Part shown: positions 38,850-46,794 of the stretch, piece by piece | How positions within the stretch are numbered: position 1 is the stretch's first letter | Layout of the letters: every line of letters starts with the position of its first letter | From: an uncultured Pseudomonadota bacterium | GTDB lineage: Bacteria > Myxococcota_A > UBA796 > GCA-2862545 | Assembly (NCBI GenBank): GCA_913061235.1 | Contig: CAJXTB010000016.1 | Span: 82,404 to 146,403, forward strand | Length of the DNA stretch: 64,000 nt | Direction of reading: 5' to 3' | The notes under the pieces: generated by a model | What the model saw: the letters and a program-made list of their open reading frames with translations, nothing else | Told to the model about the DNA's origin: nothing | Database searches by the model: none | Made by a program: the position numbers and the translations under genes

Positions 38850-38993
38850 TGGCGTAGGAAGATTCGGTGGACGGTCCAGCCGACAAGACCCTGACTTACG
38901 CGGAATCCCTCCAGCGGGAGTGGTAGCCGAGGTCAACCGGTGTCCACAAAGGCCCGTGGCAGGACGTTCGACGTCTACGCCACTGTCCAAGCG

Positions 38994-39530
38994 CTACGAC
39001 ACCACGTCGTGTTGACTACGTGAGACGGCGACCACGGCAAGTGACCCTGTCGCCATACACAGAACGCTGCCACCGATTCCCACAACAGTCGCGACCGCAC
39101 CGTAGACGGGGTCCACGGCCACAGACAGGGACAGGATGGCGACCGCAAAGAGGGGTCCGGCCATCGAGACCATAGACGCCACAATCACCGAGAGTCTACG
39201 CCCGCCGCGCCAGAGCCGAAGGGCAACGTAGGCCGCTGAGAGCCCGCTCGCGAGCGGTATCAGAGAGCTCAAAAACACCACAGCGGCGGCAATGACAGTA
39301 AAGGTCGCCTCTTGGACGGTGGTCGTCCCTCCACCGCCGTAGGACAGCGCCAAGTAGCTCGCACCGCCGAGAGCAAGCATGCTCGCCAACGTGCCCAGAG
39401 CCGTGGACAGCAGCTGGCCCAGTGCGCTCACGACCATGCCTGCCAGTGCCGCGGCACCCAGAGGCGTTCCGAGCACCGACGGGAACGAGCCCGGACCATC
39501 CTCCTCTTCAGCCTGCCAGCTCTCGGTCAT
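38994..39530 (-). CDS. Small four-helix membrane protein
   Basis: 178 residues from ATG 39530, acidic head (MTESWQAEEEDGPGSF) and four to five hydrophobic segments with Gly/Ala-rich composition. Similar in size and topology to the proteins at 29178 and 29692; paralogy is possible but not certain by eye. It lies 22 bases after the esterase gene on the same strand and could be co-transcribed. Confidence 0.6.
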   Translation of the reverse strand: MTESWQAEEEDGPGSFPSVLGTPLGAAALAGMVVSALGQLLSTALGTLASMLALGGASYLALSYGGGGTTTVQEATFTVIAAAVVFLSSLIPLASGLSAAYVALRLWRGGRRLSVIVASMVSMAGPLFAVAILSLSVAVDPVYGAVATVVGIGGSVLCMATGSLAVVAVSRSQHDVVS

Positions 39531-39552
39531 CGCACGACTCCGTAGAACATGG

Positions 39553-40830
39553 CTACTCGGCGTCGACTGCCAGGAAGTGTTCGAGCGGACGGAACACCCG
39601 GGCCGCCCACGCAGCTTCACTGTGTTCCGCTCCCGGCTCGTGCCAATGAAACAGAGTCTCGTCCCAGACGAACCCGTCAGCGCCCATGGCGTCCGCGAAC
39701 TTGCGGTTGACGCAGAAGTTGTCCGAGTCGTCAGGGTCGTCTTCAAAGAAGCCGTCATTGTTCACGTCAACGCACCCGTCCCCACCAGCATTTCCACCGC
39801 TATCTACGAAAACGGTCAGGCCGCCGAGATCTGTGCGGCTGGTGTACAGCTCTTCCATGACCGGACCGGTCCCTGTAAACCGACCCCAGCCAAGAGTGCC
39901 GGACATGCTGCCGGCAAAGTCCCATTCGGCGGGGTCACGCTGGGCGATGTACAGACTGACCAGGCCACCTAGAGAGGAGCCGAGCACGCCATCTGTCCCG
40001 CTGCTTCCCCACAGCGCCTCCACCCGTGGACGCACATGGTCCAGCACCAAGTCCGCATACGCGTCCGCTTTCGGGTCACTGGATGCGCGTCCAATGTCGT
40101 CTGCGGCATGTGTGTACTCGTCGAAACGGTCGTTTGTGCTATCGATTCCAACCAGTAGAATGTCGTTCGATGGCTCGGCATCTTCAAGGTGCCAGCTGCC
40201 GAAAGCGCCACCCGCCTCAAACAGATTCTGACCATCTTGCATGTACAACACGGGCCACGGGCCAGCGTTCTGCGGCACACGAATGCGGACCTGTCGCGGC
40301 GCCAAAGTGCCGTCGGTCACGCCGTGAAAGCGGGCGTAGTACGTGCCGGTCGCGGGGGGTTGAACGGTTGACAGCTCGCCAAACTCATCGAAGCCATAGG
40401 TACGCGACCATGGGTCTGGGGCAAAGACATCCGCGTTGTCGGTGAACTTGTACGCTGAGCCTTGCGGCGCATCGATGGCAACTTCGGCGTAGTAGAAGCC
40501 ATCCGCGTCCGTCATGGCTGCCGGTTCCCAGTCGTTGTGCGCCCCAGTCAGGAACACCGGGTAGCCAGGATCGGCCGCGACGAACAAGAACGTGTCTTCG
40601 GCTGTGAGCACCGGCCATCCGCCGCTGTCCGACACCTCAGCGAACACCGCCTGAAGTTCTGCCGTGCCGGCGATGAGCGCGCGCACAGCATCTGCATCCG
40701 ACGACGTCACATCCGTGTCCGCCTCAGTATCTACACCCGAGTCAATTTCCCCTTCTGTGCCAAGGTCTGAGTCGTCCGTAGACTCCCCTGCACAGCCCAT
40801 CCCCAATGCTGCCAATACTAGCCAACGCAT
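39553..40830 (-). CDS. Esterase D/enterochelin-esterase-like lipoprotein with acidic linker
   Basis: 425 residues. Signal [13 protein letters not shown] gives a lipidated Cys, followed by AGESTDDSD and an acidic D-T-E-A-D-T-D linker. Residues about 70-155 form an Ig-like/CBM48-like domain ([20 protein letters not shown]). The catalytic domain has [12 protein letters not shown], the nucleophile elbow LGSSLGGL and the His in GAEHSEAAW. This is the enterochelin-esterase-like fold; it probably acts on an ester at the cell surface. An acidic loop [18 protein letters not shown] near the end may bind calcium. GGAGG precedes the ATG. Confidence 0.87.
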   Translation of the reverse strand: MRWLVLAALGMGCAGESTDDSDLGTEGEIDSGVDTEADTDVTSSDADAVRALIAGTAELQAVFAEVSDSGGWPVLTAEDTFLFVAADPGYPVFLTGAHNDWEPAAMTDADGFYYAEVAIDAPQGSAYKFTDNADVFAPDPWSRTYGFDEFGELSTVQPPATGTYYARFHGVTDGTLAPRQVRIRVPQNAGPWPVLYMQDGQNLFEAGGAFGSWHLEDAEPSNDILLVGIDSTNDRFDEYTHAADDIGRASSDPKADAYADLVLDHVRPRVEALWGSSGTDGVLGSSLGGLVSLYIAQRDPAEWDFAGSMSGTLGWGRFTGTGPVMEELYTSRTDLGGLTVFVDSGGNAGGDGCVDVNNDGFFEDDPDDSDNFCVNRKFADAMGADGFVWDETLFHWHEPGAEHSEAAWAARVFRPLEHFLAVDAE

Positions 40831-40964
40831 CCGATCCTCCGTGCGAGCTTTGTACTCCGAACCGAACCGTCTCGGCGAAACCTTTGCGAACCAGCCACGT
40901 AGCTATTACAAGCGCGGGCTTTCCGGGATCCAGTGGTCCCGTAGCCACCCTTGTTGGAGGCCAC

Positions 40965-41153
40965 ATGGCCAAGAAGAAGAACGCAGCGCGCCAGACGATT
41001 CACCTCGAGTGTACCGAACAGCGTGACTCTGGTGTTGCCGGCATGAGCCGGTACGCCACCCAGAAGAACAAAAAGAACAGCCCGAAGCGCCTAGAGCTTC
41101 GCAAGTTCAACCCGTTCCTTCGCCGTTACACGCTTCATCGTGAAGTCAAGTAG
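40965..41153 (+). CDS. rpmG: 50S ribosomal protein L33
   Basis: 62 residues from ATG 40965, GGAGG four bases upstream. The C-terminal half, [19 protein letters not shown] then [11 protein letters not shown], is the L33 signature. Of the four zinc-binding Cys of the C+ form only one (in HLECTEQ) remains; the second pair position reads NPFLRRY, so it should not bind zinc. It precedes rpsD by 80 bases and the pair may be co-transcribed. Upstream is a 134-bp divergent region shared with the esterase gene. Confidence 0.95.
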   Translation: MAKKKNAARQTIHLECTEQRDSGVAGMSRYATQKNKKNSPKRLELRKFNPFLRRYTLHREVK

Positions 41154-41233
41154 CGAAACCCCCGTGATGTTCACCCATGATCACTCCGATCGAGCCCTGA
41201 ACATCGCACTATTTGCACCAAAGGAGGCGTGAA

Positions 41234-41851
41234 ATGGCACGCTATCGTGGACCGCGTCTGAAAAAATGTCGCGCAGTGGGCACGGTGCTTCCCGGACTTA
41301 CGACGGTCGCTACACTCGACCGTCCGTACCCGCCCGGAGAGCACGGAACTCGTCGTCGGCCAAAGCCGAGTGACTACAAGATCCGCTTGATCGAAAAGCA
41401 GAAGGCTCGTTGGCACTTCGGCGTACTGGAAAAGCAATTCCAGAACTACGTCAAGAAGGCTTCGAAGTTGAAGGGACCATCGGGTGCAAACCTGATCACG
41501 CTCCTTCAGAGCCGTCTGGACAACATCGTCTGGCGTCTGGGCTTGGCCCGCACAATCCCAGCTGCTCGTCAGTTGATTGTGCACGGTCACATCGAGATCA
41601 ACGGCAAGCGCGTTGACCGTCCCAGCTACCAGGTTGCCCCAGGAATGGAGATTGGCGTTCGCGAGAAGTCGCGCAACAAGACCTTCATCCAGGAAGCAAT
41701 GGGCTACGCAGCCACCCAGACCCGCCCAGCTTGGCTCGATTTCGATCCTAGCAAGGCACTTGGCAAGATGAACTCTACGCCAGAGCGTGCCGATGTGCCG
41801 TTCGAGCTACAAGAGAGCGCCATCATCGAGTTCTACTCGCAAAAGCTCTAA
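41234..41851 (+). CDS. rpsD: 30S ribosomal protein S4
   Basis: 205 residues from ATG 41234 with a perfect AAGGAGG six bases upstream. It opens [16 protein letters not shown], and the S4 RNA-binding domain is intact: [17 protein letters not shown] and [18 protein letters not shown]. The N-terminal zinc Cys cluster of some bacterial S4 proteins is absent. In most bacteria rpsD sits in the alpha operon beside rpoA; here it follows rpmG and is closed by a strong terminator, so it is either a relocated or an additional copy. Confidence 0.96.
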   Translation: MARYRGPRLKKCRAVGTVLPGLTTVATLDRPYPPGEHGTRRRPKPSDYKIRLIEKQKARWHFGVLEKQFQNYVKKASKLKGPSGANLITLLQSRLDNIVWRLGLARTIPAARQLIVHGHIEINGKRVDRPSYQVAPGMEIGVREKSRNKTFIQEAMGYAATQTRPAWLDFDPSKALGKMNSTPERADVPFELQESAIIEFYSQKL

Positions 41852-41913
41852 GCTAAGCGACAGAACGAAAGAACCCCGGAAGCCTTGTGCTTCCGGGGTT
41901 TTTTGTGTCTTGG
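41832..41913 (+). repeat. rpsD: Left copy of direct repeat: rpsD 3' end plus terminator
   Basis: About 82 bases covering the last codons of rpsD (YSQKL-stop), the spacer AAGCGACAGAACG and the whole terminator hairpin. A second copy, about 89% identical by hand alignment, lies at 44922-45003 in the same orientation. The two copies bracket a two-gene module. Confidence 0.85.
41872..41905 (+). terminator. Rho-independent terminator of rpsD, possibly bidirectional
   Basis: A perfect 11-bp stem AACCCCGGAAG (41872-41882) pairs with CTTCCGGGGTT (41890-41900) across a 7-base loop, followed by a run of T (41899-41904). On the minus strand the hairpin is followed by TTCTTTC, so it may also stop transcription from the lipoprotein gene at 41973. 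Confidence 0.93.
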
Positions 41914-41972
41914 GATTTGCGAGAGACGAAGTAATTAGCCGGCCCCCCTCAAACACAGTCGCCGTCCAGTCC

Positions 41973-42977
41973 CTAGGGCACGCCCACACTCAAGTCCGCG
42001 GGAACTCCGACCACAATCGGGGCCCCTGCCTCTGGCCGCTCGTGCATCGTCGGACGAACCCCCAGGTCACGCTCCAACAGCGCTGCGACGTAGACCGCCA
42101 GTTCTTCATGGTCAGGTCGGTAGGCGACCGTCAGTGCAGCGCCGGCTGTCGCGTCGTCGGGGACTACTGGCACGCGACTCCCGAACCTCGAATCCGTTGC
42201 CAACGCACGTCCGACACTGTCTCGGGCGGTGGGCGGACCAACTACGTGAACCCAGACACCATCGCCGCCCATCGCGCACGCCAAGTAGCGGTCTTCGCAC
42301 AGCCAGCCCTTGCGCGAGCCCTGCGTCCACAACCGTGCTGCCGTGCACTCAAAGCTACGAGTCAGCTCCGGAACCGGCGTTGTTTCCCCTTCGTCTACCC
42401 ACTGACTGTTCACCCGCAAGGTGCCGCCACTGTAGTCCCACGTGCCAACATTTCTCATGGCAAATGGCGGCCCGGATAGGCCGGAAATGGCGCCGCCGGG
42501 GAGCAGCGAGAGCTCGTCCATGTCGTCACAGAATCCAGAAGCGACAATCGCGTCAGGAAACTCGATGACCTGCCCACTCTCCCACACCGGTTCACTGTTC
42601 AAGGGCACCGGTTGCGGCTCGGCGAGACGAATAGCCAGCTGCGACAGGTCGCCTGGAACGTCGTCGACGTCAATCCCAACCCCGCCACAGTCGAAGAAAC
42701 CGAGCGTCTTTCGTGCGTTGCTGTCGGTGAAGTGACCAACGTCCAAGTGTCGACACTCCTGCGCTTCCAGCTCGCCACGAAGTGCTCGCCAGTCTTCCGA
42801 CGTCAGCTCTGACGCCGAAGACGTTCCGACGCGCCACTCTTCACCGTTGTGGGACAACTCCCACGTACCGGTCAGCTCGACTGGAGCGGAGGGAGCGAAC
42901 AGGCCGCTGCATCCCAAAAGGCTAATGAACACAACCGGAGCAACACCGATTGCGACGCCGAAGGACCGCGTCATCAC
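41973..42977 (-). CDS. Lipoprotein of unknown function, partner of the NlpC/P60-like protein
   Basis: 334 residues (GTG 42977, or ATG 42974 one codon later). Signal sequence ends ISLLGC, giving a lipidated Cys followed by SGLFAPSAP. The mature protein has a lipocalin-like beginning (ELTGTWELSHNGEEWRVG), six or more Cys including ECRHLD, FFDCGG, SGFCDD and LCEDRYLACAM, and an alpha/beta C-terminus. No family recognised. Its start overlaps the stop of the NlpC/P60-like gene (GTGATG), so the two are co-translated. A periplasm-facing lipoprotein next to a cell-wall hydrolase candidate would suit an immunity protein, which is inference. Confidence 0.7.
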   Translation of the reverse strand: MMTRSFGVAIGVAPVVFISLLGCSGLFAPSAPVELTGTWELSHNGEEWRVGTSSASELTSEDWRALRGELEAQECRHLDVGHFTDSNARKTLGFFDCGGVGIDVDDVPGDLSQLAIRLAEPQPVPLNSEPVWESGQVIEFPDAIVASGFCDDMDELSLLPGGAISGLSGPPFAMRNVGTWDYSGGTLRVNSQWVDEGETTPVPELTRSFECTAARLWTQGSRKGWLCEDRYLACAMGGDGVWVHVVGPPTARDSVGRALATDSRFGSRVPVVPDDATAGAALTVAYRPDHEELAVYVAALLERDLGVRPTMHERPEAGAPIVVGVPADLSVGVP

Positions 42978-44731
42978 TCCGGACCCGCCTTAGGCGACGG
43001 TGTTGTGACGCCAGCAGCATCACCCAGTTGACGCGCCTTACGACCGGCCCAGCTGGACCATCCTTCCTCCTGCGACACGGGCTCCAATTCGGTCTGTGGT
43101 ACTGGCATATCGAGTCGCACCCCTTCCTCCACAGAGGTCACCGTTGGCGACCAGCCAAACCACGCACTGTTGTTGGGACGTCCGTAGAACTCCAGCGCCT
43201 TGTCACCAACATCGTGCCCCTCATTCGTGAAGATGCCGTGTCCGCCGTCTTCTGCCTCGTCTCGGTTGTAGTCGGCTCCCCCCCGGGAGTGTGCTCCCAA
43301 CTGGCGAACATGCACGACACGATGCGACCCAACTAGGTCCGGCTGGGTGTTTTGGTCCATCGAGAATGGGCCGTCTTGCCACTGCCCGTCCGCGCTCACA
43401 AATCCTGCTTCGTCCACCTTAGCGACGCCATGTCCCAGGACGACGTGCACAACCGTGGAATGCCCACCACCGGTGCCCTTCCAGTGTTGACATGTATCTC
43501 CCGGTTTGGCATCTGCTGGATTGACCTCTTCGCCTAAGCCCGAGTGACGAAGTGCCGCGCCGGCTCCCGCCAGTCGCTCATCCCGTTGGTCGCTACTCAT
43601 CAGTACATCGTAGGCTGCTCGAAGCACCGCAGCCGCTCGGTCTTCTTCAGACAGCGACGCGAGGTCGTCGTCTCTCATCGCTGTCTCCTTGGCCTCTTCC
43701 AGAATTCCTCGGTCCCGACGAATGGCCGAGCGTACCGAAGCTCCGCCCTCAAAACCGGCAATGTTCACCAAATTTTCCATGGTTAAAGGTTCCGAACTAC
43801 CACCGCCCGTCATGACCTCTCTACGGTCGCCAGACTTGCCGTGCGTCACGTCCTGCCGACCGTTTAAGGCCGTCTCCCCAGATTCATACAAGCCGCCGGC
43901 TTCCAGCGCGACCGACACGGCGCCAACGCAGCTGTACGACGGCGTTGAATCATCCACATAGTCGAACATTGCGCCGACCCCGTAGTCACGACCAGAGGCA
44001 CCCACCCATGTGGTCTGCGGTGGTTCGCCAGCGGTGACGGGATGTACGGGGTCACGAGTGCCGGCCGCGACACGGGTCCGTCCCTCGCCATCGCTCGTAC
44101 TGTCGCCTACACCGCCCCAACCACCGTACGTTGAGTTGCGAGTCAGCTCGCCGTCTTCCTGTTGGTCATACCCAAGCCCCAGCATCTCCGAGACCAGGTC
44201 GACCTGAAGGGTTCGTTCAGGAGGCTCCGGTTCGGGTTTGACCGAGTCGAGGTCATCGCGATTTTGGTTGTTCTCAACAGCATTCGATTCCAAATCTCTG
44301 CCCATGAAGCCGTCTCGAAAGCCACGCTCAACACCGCTCAAATACTCCGTCCAGCCCTCCGACGGCATCTCGGAGGCCTCGTCAGCAGCCCAACCAGGAA
44401 GCGACGGTAGCGACACCGATGGCAGCTCCATTCCAGGTAGCCAGTCTTGCCAGCCGCTCTCCGTCTCCGTGGCAACAGGTGAGGTCAAGCCCAGCGCACG
44501 TGCCTTGGGTCCCATGGTGCTGTCCGTCATCACCAAGTCCTGAACGCGTGGACTTGCACGCCTCCATGCGCGGTCTACAACCGCAGGATCCGGCACCGCG
44601 GAGCCAGCGAGTTGCTCCATCAGAACATCAATTCCGTCGAGCTCAGTTGACTCATCTTGAGTCCGCTCTACGCTTCCATCCACCTCTCGGTTCTGGGTTC
44701 GCGATTGCGCAGGGGAACGATGCTGTGGCAC
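42974..44731 (-). CDS. NlpC/P60-like papain-fold protein without signal peptide
   Basis: 585 residues from GTG 44731, chosen because AAGGAG stands six bases upstream; a TTG at 44749 gives a longer but weaker start. The first 260 residues are low-complexity, Glu/Asp/Ser/Pro-rich and without signal peptide (VPQHRSPAQSRTQNREVDG). A candidate catalytic domain begins YSCVGAVSVALEAGGLY (Cys about 268), continues to PADAKPGDTCQHWKG and GGGHSTVVHVVLG (His about 424 and 429): the order Cys, PGD, His-x-x-x-x-H fits NlpC/P60, but the gap between Cys and His is longer than usual, so an insertion is present. Could be a peptidoglycan amidase or peptidase delivered by a specialised secretion machine. Confidence 0.6.
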   Translation of the reverse strand: MPQHRSPAQSRTQNREVDGSVERTQDESTELDGIDVLMEQLAGSAVPDPAVVDRAWRRASPRVQDLVMTDSTMGPKARALGLTSPVATETESGWQDWLPGMELPSVSLPSLPGWAADEASEMPSEGWTEYLSGVERGFRDGFMGRDLESNAVENNQNRDDLDSVKPEPEPPERTLQVDLVSEMLGLGYDQQEDGELTRNSTYGGWGGVGDSTSDGEGRTRVAAGTRDPVHPVTAGEPPQTTWVGASGRDYGVGAMFDYVDDSTPSYSCVGAVSVALEAGGLYESGETALNGRQDVTHGKSGDRREVMTGGGSSEPLTMENLVNIAGFEGGASVRSAIRRDRGILEEAKETAMRDDDLASLSEEDRAAAVLRAAYDVLMSSDQRDERLAGAGAALRHSGLGEEVNPADAKPGDTCQHWKGTGGGHSTVVHVVLGHGVAKVDEAGFVSADGQWQDGPFSMDQNTQPDLVGSHRVVHVRQLGAHSRGGADYNRDEAEDGGHGIFTNEGHDVGDKALEFYGRPNNSAWFGWSPTVTSVEEGVRLDMPVPQTELEPVSQEEGWSSWAGRKARQLGDAAGVTTPSPKAGPE

Positions 44732-45101
44732 AGGAGACTCCTTGAACAAACAGGCCCCAGATCTAGCACAACCCGGCTTGAAATCTCATGCGAGATCTGC
44801 CGAACTCGTCACAACGTCCCATGTCCGTTGCCGCGACGTTGAGCACATCGACCCGTGGTGAGTGTCACTTCGATAGAGCTGGCGTCCGGGCACTAGCAGA
44901 CAAAAAGCTCAGAGGCCCTGCTCCACTCGCAAAAACTCTAAGCGAAGCGACAGAACGAAGAACCCCGGAAGCCTTGTACTTCCCAGGGTTTTCGTGTCTT
45001 GGGCGCAGCAAATATGCCCGAAGTCGCACCGGCTGAGAACGCTTCCCAAAACACCGAAAATCGAGTAGTCTGCGCCCGAACAGCAGGTTCGGGGAGAACG
45101 C
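44732..45101. other. 370-bp divergent intergenic region holding a decayed rpsD tail
   Basis: Between two divergent genes. 44732-44921 shows only a weak ATCTC/GAGAT hairpin near 44783-44796. 44922-45003 is the degenerate second copy of the rpsD tail and terminator. 45004-45101 precedes the beta-helix/fibrinogen-like gene and contains a GGGGAG ribosome-binding site just before the ATG; a weak TTCCCA-17-TAGTCT promoter is possible. No open reading frame with coding character is present. Confidence 0.7.
44922..45003 (+). repeat. Right copy of direct repeat: remnant of rpsD 3' end and decayed terminator
   Basis: The copy keeps the last codons S-Q-K-L-stop with a synonymous AAG to AAA change, the spacer AAGCGACAGAACG, and the hairpin AACCCCGGAAG/CTTCCCAGGGTT, which now has a 1x2 internal mismatch and an interrupted T tract (TTTTCG). 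No rpsD sequence precedes it and no plus-strand gene lies upstream, so this terminator has nothing to terminate. Roughly nine differences over 82 bases. Confidence 0.85.
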
Positions 45102-46634
45102 ATGGTCAGACGAAGCTTCTTGGTGTGGATGTGTACCGGTGCGGTGGCCTTCGCCGCCGATTCGAATGGTGACGGATGCCAGGATGAGTTCGCAGGCAAC
45201 GCCGCATGCGTTTCCGTTGACGCCAGTGTTGATGGGTCAAGCACGGTCGGCGCCAACACCTCAATTCTCGATGGAGCCTCTGTCGGCCCCCAGGTCGCCG
45301 TTGGCGCCAACGTTGTTGTGGCACGCCGGGCAAGCCTTGCTGGACGAGTGGCACATACGAGCAATCCCCTGCCCATCGGAGCGGGAACCATCATTGGCCG
45401 TGGGGCTCAGCTCGGGTCGGACCACGTCTTGGGTGCAGACGTCACCATTGGCCGAGCGGTTGTCGCGGACGCACGCCTCACCATCGCAGCGGGAGCCAGC
45501 ATTGGGTACGCAGCCCAAGTGGGAGCGGACGTGAACATTGGTGCGGACGCAGTCGTCGGCAACCTAGTGGACCTCGGTGACCACACCACGATTGGTGACA
45601 ACGCTGTTGTCTCACGCGGTGTCACTGTCTTGGATGGGGCCAATTCCGGAAACGGCGTATCCATCGGCGGCATTATCGGACCGGAAGCAACTCTGGCGGC
45701 TGGCTCGCGTGTCGAGCTGGGCGCCCGCGTTCGCAAGAGCGCGGACATCGGGGCGGGAGCGGCCATTGAGGACGGCGGACGCGTTGGACGCGGAGCCGTC
45801 ATCGAGGCGGGTGCCACCGTCTTTGGACACGTCGGCGCCAACGCTACGGTGCGTTCCGGAGCCACTGTCGAGGCAGGTAGCCGGGTCGGAAGTGGCGGCG
45901 AAGTCTGCTCGGGAGCCACGCTTCCATCGGGCTCAACAGTATTGAGCGCAGGAACATGGCCACTTGAAGGGTGCACCGACACAACGAGCTGCCTGACCAT
46001 CAAGACCTCAGACCCAAGCTCAACGGATGGTATCTACTCGGTAGACCCAGACGGACCCGGCGGAGATGCCGCATTCGACGTGCACTGCGACATGACGACG
46101 GACGGCGGCGGCTGGACCATTGTTGCATCCGTCACCGACCAAACCTACACGACTCCGCCCCCCAATATCGGAGTTGGAACCGAGGGTACCTTCGCCGAAT
46201 GGGCCGCACACGAATGGACGAGCGATGGCGACTTCTACGAGCCCCTAGCGCTGTTCGGCTTCCTCACGGATGGAACGACCGAGCTGCTCCGCATCAACCG
46301 AAACTCATCTGGTGTTGTCCTCCGCAAGCTCCTGTACGCCGACTTCGACTACGACCATGTCGCCAACACCACCTCCAGCGCTTCGTGCACCGACCTGGTG
46401 GGCTCAGCCTGCAACAGCATCTACAGCTGGGACAACCAGCCGCCCAACTTCGATGGCTGGGGCGAGACAGGTGGCTGCCACGCCGACTACACAAGCTACT
46501 GGAATTACCACAACTTCTCCGGGTGTGCGTCTGACTCCGGACTCTTCGGATACGACAACGGGACCACGGCTCGCCCCGGTTTAATCGGGACGTACCAAGG
46601 GTTTGCGCACCAGCAACAGATGCTCGTTCGGTAG
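45102..46634 (+). CDS. Secreted left-handed beta-helix (hexapeptide) protein with fibrinogen-like C-terminal domain
   Basis: 510 residues. Signal peptide MVRRSFLVWMCTGAVAFA. Residues about 40-285 form hexapeptide repeats with V/I at every sixth position (for example VGANTSILDGASVGPQVAVG), as in LpxA-type beta-helices. From about 290 a Cys-linked region (ICLTIKTSDPSSTDGIYSV-like; SCLTI then DGIYSVDPDGPGG) begins a fibrinogen-type fold: DVHCDMTTDGGGWTIV is the classic FReD signature, followed by paired Cys and a Trp/Tyr-rich end (GCHADYTSYWNYHNFSGC). Possibly a glycan- or surface-binding protein. No acyltransferase catalytic residues. Confidence 0.8.
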   Translation: MVRRSFLVWMCTGAVAFAADSNGDGCQDEFAGNAACVSVDASVDGSSTVGANTSILDGASVGPQVAVGANVVVARRASLAGRVAHTSNPLPIGAGTIIGRGAQLGSDHVLGADVTIGRAVVADARLTIAAGASIGYAAQVGADVNIGADAVVGNLVDLGDHTTIGDNAVVSRGVTVLDGANSGNGVSIGGIIGPEATLAAGSRVELGARVRKSADIGAGAAIEDGGRVGRGAVIEAGATVFGHVGANATVRSGATVEAGSRVGSGGEVCSGATLPSGSTVLSAGTWPLEGCTDTTSCLTIKTSDPSSTDGIYSVDPDGPGGDAAFDVHCDMTTDGGGWTIVASVTDQTYTTPPPNIGVGTEGTFAEWAAHEWTSDGDFYEPLALFGFLTDGTTELLRINRNSSGVVLRKLLYADFDYDHVANTTSSASCTDLVGSACNSIYSWDNQPPNFDGWGETGGCHADYTSYWNYHNFSGCASDSGLFGYDNGTTARPGLIGTYQGFAHQQQMLVR

Positions 46635-46794
46635 ACGGCTACTTGCGGAGAGTACGACGCCTCTCGTGGCGGGTCTCGGTTGCTGGGCGGACCTTATTGA
46701 ATGCTACGCCTGGTGCGCACATTCACGGCGGCAGGATCGTGTGAGCCGCCCGAGCGTGCGCCGCCAGAGTCGTTCAGGCTCACGCCGTACCCAC

